Under the pieces are notes generated by a model. That model was not told the origin of the DNA, did no database searches, and was given only the letters and a program-made list of their open reading frames with translations. A stretch of DNA of 64,000 nt from Janthinobacterium sp051380875 (GTDB lineage Bacteria > Pseudomonadota > Gammaproteobacteria > Burkholderiales > Burkholderiaceae_D): assembly GCF_051380875.1 (NCBI RefSeq), contig NZ_JBNYXW010000011.1:62001-126000 (forward strand), in the 5' to 3' direction. Position numbers and translations under genes: made by a program. Numbering within the stretch: position 1 is the first letter of the stretch; the number at the start of each line of letters is the position of its first letter. Below are positions 26,265-34,163 of this stretch, piece by piece.

Positions 26265-26732
26265 GTTCTTGGCGGTCCAGGTGCCGAATGGCTCGGTCAT
26301 CTGCTGCATCGTCATGCCGGTGCGGAGCATGTACGGGGACTTCGCAGTGATGCCGGTAGTGACCGCGTTCATGACGATCATCGGTATTTTGGCCTGGGTG
26401 GCGATCGGTGCAACCGCGAGCGCGCTTGGCGTCAGCGAGAAACCGATCAAAAAGCTCACCTTCTCGCGTGCGATCAGTTCCTGCGCGGCGCGCTTGGACA
26501 TCTCGGCGTTGATGCCGCCGTCGTCGCGGTAGATGATTTCAATCTTCTTGCCGGCTACCTGGTCGCCGTGCTGCTGCATGAAGGTCTTGATACCGTCCTC
26601 GAACGGCTTGCCGATGTTGGTGAACGGACCGCTGAGTGCGGCGATGACGCCGATGCGGATCGTGTCTTGTGCATAGGCGAGCTTAGGCAAGACAGCGGCT
26701 ACTGCCACGCAGGCGAGGGTCTTCAGTTTCAT
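26265..26732 (-). pseudogene. Truncated LIV-type ABC substrate-binding protein
   Basis: Intact start: AAGGAG site, signal peptide MKLKTLACVAVAAVLPKLAYA, then DTIRIGVIAALSGPFTNIGK, YRDDGGINAEMSKRAAQEL and the strand FLIGFSLTPSALAVAP. Family similarity stops at about residue 156 (GTWTAKN) where roughly 380–400 residues are expected; the rest of the open frame reads as unrelated sequence. It belongs to the same transporter class as the intact binding protein of the operon but is a different sequence. A stable, functional product is unlikely. Confidence 0.8.
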
Positions 26733-26757
26733 ATCGTCTCCTTTATAGTTATGCTGG

Positions 26758-26972
26758 TTAGCCCAGTTGTGCTGCGAATATCGGTTGAGCCTCCGTGCCG
26801 TCGTACATGCGCTCGACCACCGCAGCGCGCCGCGTCAGCACGGCAGCTTGATTAACGGAGCCTTTGTCGGTCAGCTCGCGCTGGTCGATGCGCATCGCCG
26901 GTGCAGTAGTAGCCATCCGCGTCGAACGCTTCAGACGTCAGGGCAGGCGCGCGCCAGTACCAGACGGGGCCG
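26758..26972 (-). pseudogene. fcs: Internally deleted second feruloyl-CoA synthase
   Basis: Two pieces of an Fcs-type ligase: YWRAPALTSEAFDADGYYCT followed by GDA, equivalent to the PGYWRA..FFCTGDA block of the intact fcs, and, in another frame, IDQRELTDKGSVNQAAVLTR to the natural C-terminus and TAA at 26758. About 100 residues between them are gone and the frame is shifted at the junction near 26890. The amino-terminal 400 residues are missing altogether. Confidence 0.75.
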
Positions 26973-27155
26973 CCGCCGGCTTCGGCGACGCCGCGCGCGA
27001 CGAATTCGGCGCGATGGCTTTCCATCACGTCCGCCGCCTTCTGCAACAGCGCACGGCGGGCGCCAGGCAACATTGCTGCCCATGCCGGAAACGCCTGTTG
27101 CGCGGCCGCGATTGCCTGGTCGACGTCGTCCAGTTGGGCGGCTGCACGGGTGGCG
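26973..27155 (-). pseudogene. Fragment of an aldehyde dehydrogenase (vanillin dehydrogenase-like)
   Basis: About 60 codons reading ATRAAAQLDDVDQAIAAAQQ, AFPAWAAMLPGARRALLQKA, ADVMESHRAEFVARG, which is the N-terminal helix region of aldehyde dehydrogenases acting on aromatic aldehydes. No cofactor or catalytic cysteine region is left. Both ends are abrupt: one runs into the fcs fragment, the other into the opposite-strand MarR fragment at about 27150. Confidence 0.65.
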
Positions 27156-27506
27156 CCGTGCGGGCTGACGGTGGCGCAGTACACGGCGCTGTCGGTGTTC
27201 CGCACGTTGGGCTCGCTGTCGAATGCGCAGCTGGCGGTGCGCACGATGATTTCGCCGCAGTCGGCAAATGAGATGGTGAAGGCAATGGAGGCGAGAGGCT
27301 GGATCGAGCGCAAGCCAGATCCGTCGCATGGCCGTATCATCCAGATCAGCCTGACCGAAGAGGGGCAGGCGATTTTGCGTGATTGTGACGCCAGGGTGAG
27401 GGAGGTGGAGCAGATCATGTTCCCCGACCTGCGCGATGAGGAGCTGGCCCAGTTGCACGCGCAGCTGCGAGCTGCAGTGCGCGCGGTGAGTCTCGAGGGA
27501 ATTTGA
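27150..27506 (+). pseudogene. 5'-truncated MarR family regulator
   Basis: About 115 residues of a MarR protein lacking the first helices: GLTVAQYTALSVFRTLGSLS, NAQLAVRTMISPQSANEMVK, wing WIERKPDPSHGRIIQISLT, then the C-terminal dimer helix through ELAQLHAQLRAAVRAVSLEG and a natural stop. The 5' end joins the aldehyde dehydrogenase remnant. It is a different protein from the intact MarR of the operon and is on the other strand, so it was probably the divergent regulator of the lost cluster. Confidence 0.75.
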
Positions 27507-27755
27507 GCCTACCATCGTGGCATGTGGCTTTACGCTTACGGATAGATGTGGCGGCTGGATGCTTACGCTGTAAATATGTCACGTACCCTTTTCTTTGATG
27601 GGAACATATCCGTAAATTTTGAAGTCAAATGCCGGAGAGTGAGACGTGAAAAGTTGCTTAAAAAGTTCCTTCAGGAACCGAACTGGCGAAGACGAGCCCG
27701 GATGTTGGTGCTTTTGATGGTGTTTTTGGATGTTGCCTGATTTCTCATCGCTGTA
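27507..27755. other. AT-rich segment without recognised gene
   Basis: Lies between the MarR remnant and the right-hand repeat. One 64-codon plus-strand frame (27546–27740) exists but has no ribosome-binding site and lysine/arginine-rich, low-complexity content; I do not regard it as a gene. Confidence 0.4.
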
Positions 27756-27873
27756 TTCGATTCCGGCCAACGCACCAAGTATTCGCAGTAAATAAAAGGG
27801 TTATATGCTTCGGCTTGTAGCCCTTTTTCGTTTACGTCGCTCGTTGAAAATCCCTGTCGCTGCTGTGCAACCC
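27756..27873 (+). repeat. Right direct repeat (attR-like) of the island
   Basis: Starts with the tRNA-Thr T-loop and acceptor 3' strand (TTCGATTCCGGCCAAC, then GCACCA with one G deleted relative to the gene), followed by AGTATTCGCAGTAAA, the hairpin AAAAGGGTTATA/TGTAGCCCTTTT (27794–27828), and TCGTTGAAAA. It cannot encode a tRNA by itself. Block order equals the left repeat throughout. Confidence 0.85.
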
Positions 27874-28422
27874 GAATTGCTCAATACTTGCACCTCTGTT
27901 GTAGAGGGGGGGACACACACTATCGGTGTGCAAGCGTCATTTCCCATGATTGGCAGCCCTGCGTGCAGTGCCGAAATCGGGTGCCTGGATTGCTGATTCA
28001 TGCGCGCCGCCAGCGATCACTTGAAGGCATTGGGCCTGCAGCGGCTAGCCTTTCCGAATCGCCCAACTGCTGCCACTGCGCGGCAGCTTCACGCACCACA
28101 GGCCCGCGTTCATGGGGCGAATCAGCTAGTTGACTGAGCTGGCTGTATGGCGCCAAAGCATCAGCTCTTGTATGGCCTCTACTCGGCCCTTCGCATCTGG
28201 GGAGACGTCGGATTCCTGTGTAGTTATTGCAATATGGAAACTATCTTGCTTCTGCGGTAAGCTTATCGAAGCGGGTCCAGCAATGCGAATCAAAGAAAGA
28301 GGCCACCTTAAACAAGAAAATTCTTTTAAGAATGTTTCTTGCTATTATTTGATGAGTAATTAAAAAACGAACACTTTTCGTCGGGCGACACCCGAATAGC
28401 AATTTCGTACTGATAATGTTCC
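27874..28422. other. 550-bp intergenic region right of the island
   Basis: No gene with family motifs seen. The left part may hold degraded sequence; short frames on both strands (for example 28001–28138) lack start signals. The last 120 bp are AT-rich and should contain the promoter of the c-di-GMP enzyme, with a small TCGGG/CCCGA hairpin at about 28381–28395. Confidence 0.4.
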
Positions 28423-31400
28423 TTGGCTAGGCTTTTTGCATTACCTTCTCTGGACACTACATTGCTTGAATTTCTACATCTTGTCGTTGCGGCCCCCGAC
28501 AGCAGCCTGCTCTATACAGGCCTGTACGACCCGGTACTCGTCACGCTGTCGCTCGTCGTCGCCATGTTCGCATCCTACGCCGCGCTGCTCGTTTCCCGCC
28601 ACGTTGTGGCAACAAAGAGTCACCGGCGCTTGTGGCTAGTCGTCGGAGGCCTGTGCCTGGGCCTGGGTATCTGGGCGATGCATTTTGTCGGCATGCTGGC
28701 CTTCACATTGCCCTGCACCAGGAGTTATGACTACCGGCTCACCTTCTTCTCCACCATTCCAGCCATGCTGGCCTGCACGCTGGCGTTGAACGTGATCAGC
28801 CACCGCCAGATCAGTCCATTGCGCCTGGGCGTGGGCGCCCTCCTGCTAGGTGCAGGCATCGGCGCCATGCACTATTCTGGCATGGCCGCCATGAACCTCG
28901 ATGGCATCATTCGCTACGATTTGAAGCTATTCCTGCTGTCGATCGTGGTGGCGGTGCTGCTGGCAGCGCTCGCCCTGTGGATGAAATTCCGGCTGCAGGC
29001 CTGGCCGGCGCTATGCGCCGGCGTGATGGGATTGGCAGTGGCCGGCATGCACTACACGGCCATGGCGGCCGCCTACTTCGTGCGCGACGGCGACAGCAAG
29101 ATGGTCGACTCGCAGATCAGTCCGACCTTTCTTGCCGCCATCGTCCTGACCGCTACCAGCGTCATTATCATCGGTACCATTGTCGCGACCTATGTCGGCA
29201 AACATAAATTGTTTTCCTTTCAGCGCTCGTACCGGCTGATTGGCCTGCTCATTGTGTTGTGGGCCGTGATTGCAACCATCAGTGTCGATTATTTCCACCG
29301 CCGGCTCGCCGACGATATCGTGCAGCAGGAAACACAACTAGCCCGCCAGCAGGCTGAGGGCATCGCAGCAAATATCGAGGATAGCCTGCAATTGCTCAAG
29401 GGCATCCCGAAGGTGATGGTGCACGACGGCACGACGCGCCGCATCCTGCGCCGCTTTGGCCCCGACGCCACCGCGTCGGCACTCGCGCCAGCCGAACGCA
29501 AGCAGGTGTGGACGCGCGACCGCGAACTCGATGAGCTTAACAGCGCGCTGGCGTTCGCCGCCTCCAGTTTCAATGCAGACGCGATCTGGGTTGTCAATGC
29601 CGCTGGGGACAGCATCGCCGCCAGCAATGCTGGCAAGCCCGAGAGTTTCGTCGGCATCAACTATGCTGACCGCGATTACTTTCTGCAGGCGCGCGCTGGT
29701 GGGCCTGGCCATCAATATGCGGTAGGGCGCGTCAGCAAGGTCGCCGGCTTGTTCTATGCGTATCCTTTGATCGAACAGGGCCGCTTCCTGGGTGCAGCCG
29801 TGGTCAAGCGCAATCTGCAGACCTTGTCGCCCTGGACCCGCCAAACCACGGCCTTCCTGGTGGACGCCAACGGTGTCATCGTGTTTTCGCCGGACAAGCG
29901 CTACGCATTTCGCACCCTCCCGGGGGCCACGGTCGCCGCCATGACTATCGAGAGCCGCGTGCGGCACTACTTGCGCAGCAGCTTCGAGCCGCTGGCTATC
30001 ACCCCCTGGGGCGAACGGGAGCTACCCGGTGCGATGCGGCTGGGAGCCGATGATATGCCAGTCGTTCTGGGCACCAAGGACCTCGCGGGCGACGCCATCA
30101 GCGTGTACGTGCCGCGTCCGCTCGACGACCTGACGCGTCTGCACACGCAACGTCTCTGGCTGTTCGTCCTGGTCGCAGTGATGGGAGGCACCTTGATCGT
30201 TGCTGCATTCGCGGTCGTGCTGTACTTGCGCGAAACCAAGCGGGTCGAAGCCGATTTGCGCGTGGCTGCGGCTGCCTTTGAATCGCAGGAGGGCATGGTG
30301 ATCACGGATGCCGCGCACCTGGTCTTGCGCAGCAACCGTGCCTTCACCGACATTACCGGCTTTGCCGCCAGGGATGTGGCCGGCCGCGAGTTGCTGCTGC
30401 TCGACCCGTCCCGCCACAACGCGACATTTAGTGCCGCGATCTGGCAGACGATCGAGGAGGAGGGGAGCTGGCACGGCGAAATCTGGAACCGCCGCAAGAA
30501 TGGCGAGTCTTATCCGGAATCGCTGGTGGTCACAGCCGTCAGAAACGCGAACGGCAACGTCTCGCACTATGTGTGTGCGCTGACCGATATTACCGCGCGC
30601 AAGGCAGCGGAAGAGGAAATCCGCAACCTCGCCTTGTATGACTTCCTGACCGGCTTGCCAAACCGGCGTTGCCTGATGGAACGTCTGCAGCATGCGCTTG
30701 CCGCATCGATGCGCACGGGCTTGCACGGCGCCTTATTGTTCATCGACCTGGATAACTTCAAGGATCTTAACGATACGCTCGGCCACAATATGGGCGACCT
30801 GCTGCTGCAGCAGGCGGCGCAGCGCTTTTGCACCTGCGTACGCGAGAGCGACACGGTAGCCCGCCTGGGTGGTGATGAATTTATCGTCATGCTCGAAGGG
30901 ATGGACAACGACCCGTTCGCGGCGGCCAAACATGCCCGGCTGGTGGGCGAGAAAATCCTCGAGCAGATGATGCTGCCGTATGTGCTCGATCAGTTCCAGC
31001 ACGCCTGTACTGCGAGCATCGGCATCACTTTGTTCCTTGGACAAGGCGAAGACGTGGAAGCCCTGCTTAAGCAGACCGACCTTGCCATGTATCAGTCCAA
31101 GGCGGCTGGCCGCAATACCCTGTGCTTTTTCGACCCTACCATGCAGGCCGTGGTATCGGCTCGCACCAACCTCGATAATGATCTGCGCATTGCTTTGCAG
31201 CAGGGCCAGTTTCAGCTCTATTATCAGCCCCAGGTCGACGGCGCCAGTTGCCTGGTGGGCGCCGAAGCGCTGCTACGTTGGCACCACCCGCAGCGCGGAA
31301 TGGTGCCGCCGGTCGAATTCATTGCGGCCACGGAAGAGTCTGGCCTGATCCTGCCACTGGGCCACTGGGTGCTGGAAACGGCCTGCGCCCAGCTTGTTGC

Positions 31401-31968
31401 GTGGGCGGCGCGGCCGGCGACGGCGTCTTTTTGTCTCGCCATCAACGTCAGCCCGCGCCAATTCCGCCAGGTGGACTTTGTCGAGCGCGTGCTCGCCGTG
31501 CTGGCAGCGAGCGGTGCTGATCCGCGCAAGCTCAAGCTGGAACTGACCGAGAGCCTGCTGCTCGACGACGTCGTCCAGACCATCGCCAAGATGGAAGCGC
31601 TCAAGGCCAAGGGCGTGGGCATCTCGCTCGACGACTTTGGCACCGGCTATTCCTCGTTGACCTATCTCAAGCGCTTGCCCATTTGCGAGTTGAAGATCGA
31701 CCGCTCCTTCGTGCGCGACATCCTGACCAGCCCGGATGATGCCGCAATCATCAAGACCATCCTCACGCTGGCACGCAATATGGGGATCGAGGCGATCGCC
31801 GAAGGCGTCGAATCGGATGCGCAACGCGCCTACCTGTTCAGCCTGGGCTGCAAGGCCTTCCAGGGTTACCTGTTTGGGCATCCTGTGCCACTGGTCGAGT
31901 TCGATCTGTTCGCCGAGCTCGCTTATGCTGACGCCAAGTGGGCCCTCGCGCCGCTTAGCGGCGCCTGA
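28423..31968 (+). CDS. MHYT–dCache–PAS–GGDEF–EAL cyclic-di-GMP enzyme
   Basis: 1181 residues; TTG start at 28423 is provisional because a stop lies three codons upstream and no ATG is near. Order: seven-helix MHYT domain (about 37–260) with three motifs WAMHFVGM, GAMHYSGM, AGMHYTAM; a helix at about 268–290; a periplasmic dCache domain (about 293–575) with GINYADRDYFLQA and AVGRVSKVAGLFYAYPL; a second helix (about 578–602); PAS (about 612–725); GGDEF (about 738–895) with intact RLGGDEF; EAL (about 920–1170) with intact GAEALLRW and DDFGTGYSSL. Both catalytic domains keep key residues, so the protein may make and degrade c-di-GMP. Confidence 0.9.
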   Translation: MARLFALPSLDTTLLEFLHLVVAAPDSSLLYTGLYDPVLVTLSLVVAMFASYAALLVSRHVVATKSHRRLWLVVGGLCLGLGIWAMHFVGMLAFTLPCTRSYDYRLTFFSTIPAMLACTLALNVISHRQISPLRLGVGALLLGAGIGAMHYSGMAAMNLDGIIRYDLKLFLLSIVVAVLLAALALWMKFRLQAWPALCAGVMGLAVAGMHYTAMAAAYFVRDGDSKMVDSQISPTFLAAIVLTATSVIIIGTIVATYVGKHKLFSFQRSYRLIGLLIVLWAVIATISVDYFHRRLADDIVQQETQLARQQAEGIAANIEDSLQLLKGIPKVMVHDGTTRRILRRFGPDATASALAPAERKQVWTRDRELDELNSALAFAASSFNADAIWVVNAAGDSIAASNAGKPESFVGINYADRDYFLQARAGGPGHQYAVGRVSKVAGLFYAYPLIEQGRFLGAAVVKRNLQTLSPWTRQTTAFLVDANGVIVFSPDKRYAFRTLPGATVAAMTIESRVRHYLRSSFEPLAITPWGERELPGAMRLGADDMPVVLGTKDLAGDAISVYVPRPLDDLTRLHTQRLWLFVLVAVMGGTLIVAAFAVVLYLRETKRVEADLRVAAAAFESQEGMVITDAAHLVLRSNRAFTDITGFAARDVAGRELLLLDPSRHNATFSAAIWQTIEEEGSWHGEIWNRRKNGESYPESLVVTAVRNANGNVSHYVCALTDITARKAAEEEIRNLALYDFLTGLPNRRCLMERLQHALAASMRTGLHGALLFIDLDNFKDLNDTLGHNMGDLLLQQAAQRFCTCVRESDTVARLGGDEFIVMLEGMDNDPFAAAKHARLVGEKILEQMMLPYVLDQFQHACTASIGITLFLGQGEDVEALLKQTDLAMYQSKAAGRNTLCFFDPTMQAVVSARTNLDNDLRIALQQGQFQLYYQPQVDGASCLVGAEALLRWHHPQRGMVPPVEFIAATEESGLILPLGHWVLETACAQLVAWAARPATASFCLAINVSPRQFRQVDFVERVLAVLAASGADPRKLKLELTESLLLDDVVQTIAKMEALKAKGVGISLDDFGTGYSSLTYLKRLPICELKIDRSFVRDILTSPDDAAIIKTILTLARNMGIEAIAEGVESDAQRAYLFSLGCKAFQGYLFGHPVPLVEFDLFAELAYADAKWALAPLSGA

Positions 31969-31995
31969 ATCTGCTGGACTTGCCGATGGCTGCGC

Positions 31996-32838
31996 TCACT
32001 TGCCGTTTGCGCCAACGCCCTTCGTGGCGGCAGTCGCGCCTAGTTCGGCAGAGATATCCATGGCCGCCTGCTTGACGGTCTCAATCAACGATTGCATGCG
32101 CTTGAGCGACATGTAGGGTACGGTACTGGAAACGCTGACCGCAGCCACAAGGGTTTGACCGGCATCGTATATTGGCGCCGATACGCAGCGAATCGACGGC
32201 TCATTGTCTTCCAGGTCGAATGCATAGCCACCCTGCGCATATTGACGCATCCGGTCGCGAAACTCGGTCCAGCTATGCTTTGGCACCAGCTTGGCAGTGC
32301 CAGCGCTCGTTGCCGCATTGGCCTTCTGGTAAAAATACTCCCAATCAGTCTCTGGCATTTCCAGCATCAATGCCTTGCCGACGCCGGTGGTTGCGAGCGG
32401 CATCCGATGACCGACTCTTGAACGCATTTCCAGGCCTCTTTTTCCTGGAATCTTGTCCAGGTAAAGCACATCGTCCGTATCGCGCAAGGCCAAATGAATG
32501 GTGTCTCCCGACTGCTCTGCCAATTGCTTCAGGTAGGGGCGTGCAGCGACCACCAGCGAGACCTCTTCGCGCGCCTGAAAACCCAGCTCAATCAACTTCG
32601 GCCCCAGCACATAGCCGGCATTTGGCGTAAAGCGCAGATAGCGCTCCTGCACCAGGCAACTCGCCAGCCGGTGCGTCGTGCTGCGCGTGGTGCCGACTGC
32701 CCGCGAAATATCCATTAGCTCACGCGCACCGCCAGCGACCGCTTGCAGTACCGCCAACCCGCGCGTCAGTGTCTGTGTGCCAGTAGGGGCAGCATTATTT
32801 TGATGCGCGGCAGTCGAGTTGGGGGGCTTGGGCATCAT
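31996..32838 (-). CDS. IclR family transcription regulator
   Basis: 280 residues from the first ATG of an ATG-ATG pair; a longer frame upstream is possible but lies in the shared promoter region. N-terminal winged helix: TLTRGLAVLQAVAGGARELM, DISRAVGTTRSTTHRLASCL. Effector domain shows GHRMPLATTGVGKALMLEMP and the C-terminal block DNEPSIRCVSAPIYDAGQTL, VAAVSVS, all IclR-typical. It is divergent from dgoK with 174 bp between, so it probably controls the D-galactonate genes, using a sugar acid or keto-deoxy acid as effector. Confidence 0.9.
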   Translation of the reverse strand: MMPKPPNSTAAHQNNAAPTGTQTLTRGLAVLQAVAGGARELMDISRAVGTTRSTTHRLASCLVQERYLRFTPNAGYVLGPKLIELGFQAREEVSLVVAARPYLKQLAEQSGDTIHLALRDTDDVLYLDKIPGKRGLEMRSRVGHRMPLATTGVGKALMLEMPETDWEYFYQKANAATSAGTAKLVPKHSWTEFRDRMRQYAQGGYAFDLEDNEPSIRCVSAPIYDAGQTLVAAVSVSSTVPYMSLKRMQSLIETVKQAAMDISAELGATAATKGVGANGK

Positions 32839-32922
32839 GAGAATCCATATGGGGAAATCGGCATAGGATACCCGTTTCAACGCGAATCGGCGAAAAAGTA
32901 GCTAATTTATGTTAAAAAATCC

Positions 32923-32951
32923 CATATATTGGTATTCAATATCATATATTG
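32923..32951. promoter_or_regulatory. Candidate IclR operator between iclR and dgoK
   Basis: Two copies of CATATATTG begin exactly 20 bp apart (32923 and 32943), on the same face of the helix. The second is part of a 15-bp palindrome CAATAT–CAT–ATATTG (32937–32951). Located between the divergent iclR and dgoK genes. Confidence 0.5.
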
Positions 32952-33012
32952 ACAGTCCCTGTAGCTTCACCTAGACTACGTCAAAATCCTTCCTGCGGAA
33001 ACCTTTCCGAAC

Positions 33013-34092
33013 ATGCCCATGAATCAGATGCAGTGTCAAACACAGCTAATCGCACTCGACTGGGGGACCTCGTCGTTGCGGGCTTATCGCCTCGGCGTGG
33101 ATGGTCAGGTATTGGAATTGCGTTCCTTGCCATGGGGCATAATGCGCCTGCCAGACGTCGCGCCGGCGAAAGAGTCCGGTGCCGATGGTGCCGACGGTGC
33201 CGATGACAAGACGGGCTTTGAGCTTGCCTTTGAACAGGCTTGCGGTGATTGGCTGCGTGCCGCGCCGGACGCCCCCGTGATCGCGGCCGGCATGGTCGGC
33301 AGCCGAGAGGGCTGGCGTGAAACACCCTATCTGTCGATACCGATTACGCTCGGCCAGATTGGCAGCACGCTCAACACGGTACGCACCCGCACTGGGAAAA
33401 TCGTGCATATCGTGCCTGGACTGATCCAGAACTCCGCACTGCCCAATGTGATGCGTGGCGAAGAAACGCAAGTGATCGGTGCGCTTAGCATGTTCGATAC
33501 CGATCAGGACAGCTCGCGCACGGAACTGGACGAGGTCCTGATCGGCCTGCCTGGCACCCATTCAAAATGGGTAGGGATACGCAGGCAGGACAGTGACATG
33601 CAGAGCCACATTACGCATTTCAGCACCTTCATGACTGGCGAACTGTATGCCTTGTTATGCGCGCACTCCATTCTTGGGCGCGGCATGCAAGCGGGCGATA
33701 GCGGCAGTGATGATCATTTCGCATTCGACCGTGGCGTCCTGGTGGCGCAAACACCGGCCGGACATGCTGGCGTGCTGTCGACCATCTTCAGCACACGCAC
33801 GCTGGGCTTGACCGGCGTACTCGATGGCGCTGGCCAGCGCGAATATCTGTCAGGGCTGTTGATCGGCCATGAAATTGCAGCTTTGAAAGCCTTGCAGCTG
33901 GGGCAAGGCCAACAGTTTCCGCGCGTCATACTGATTGGTGATGCCGCCTTGTGCGAGCGTTACATGCGTGCCCTCAGAGCCTATGGCATTGAACAGATCG
34001 AAGTGGCGGCGCAAGCGACCGAACGCGGCTTGTGGCAGCTGGCGCTGGCGGCCGGTCTGCTGACGCGTGTTGCCGATATGAATGCCGAGTAA
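33013..34092 (+). CDS. dgoK: 2-dehydro-3-deoxygalactonokinase
   Basis: Phosphorylates KDGal to 2-dehydro-3-deoxy-6-phosphogalactonate in D-galactonate breakdown. 359 residues with the DgoK opening LIALDWGTSSLRAYRL, the block APVIAAGMVGSREGWRETPY, IVPGLIQNSALPNVMRGEET and the nucleotide/sugar segment LIGLPGTHSKWV, then HFSTFMTGELYALL. An extra Gly-Ala-Asp repeat (about residues 55–63) is a local expansion. Several ATGs lie within the first six codons and no strong ribosome-binding site decides between them. First gene of dgoK-dgoD-dgoA. Confidence 0.93.
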   Translation: MPMNQMQCQTQLIALDWGTSSLRAYRLGVDGQVLELRSLPWGIMRLPDVAPAKESGADGADGADDKTGFELAFEQACGDWLRAAPDAPVIAAGMVGSREGWRETPYLSIPITLGQIGSTLNTVRTRTGKIVHIVPGLIQNSALPNVMRGEETQVIGALSMFDTDQDSSRTELDEVLIGLPGTHSKWVGIRRQDSDMQSHITHFSTFMTGELYALLCAHSILGRGMQAGDSGSDDHFAFDRGVLVAQTPAGHAGVLSTIFSTRTLGLTGVLDGAGQREYLSGLLIGHEIAALKALQLGQGQQFPRVILIGDAALCERYMRALRAYGIEQIEVAAQATERGLWQLALAAGLLTRVADMNAE

Positions 34093-34163
34093 TAGAAGTT
34101 AAGCAGAAATCATGCAAAATGGTGCGGCATTGAGCCGACGTCACGACCAAGGAGAACGCAGCA

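Larger units (their letters stand above)
12473..27873. mobile_element. 15.4-kb genomic island in the 3' end of tRNA-Thr
   Basis: Two imperfect ~120-bp direct repeats containing the tRNA-Thr 3' end bound this segment; the left copy leaves tRNA-Thr whole. Inside are an aromatic-acid operon on one strand, a 760-bp stretch without a convincing gene at the tRNA side, and broken aromatic genes at the far side. No integrase, transposase or plasmid gene can be recognised, so the element is either a decayed integrative island or was moved by an integrase encoded elsewhere. The divergence between the repeats suggests that insertion is not recent. Confidence 0.75.

Noticed and set aside
27546..27740. 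64-codon plus-strand frame near the right repeat
   Set aside because: No ribosome-binding site, basic low-complexity sequence, located in degraded island DNA.
28001..28138. Short frames on both strands right of the island
   Set aside because: No start signals or family features; at most remnants.
33170..33205. Short GGTGCCGA(C/T) repeat in dgoK
   Set aside because: In-frame local codon repeat (Gly-Ala-Asp) in a loop; too short to be a regulatory or mobile repeat.
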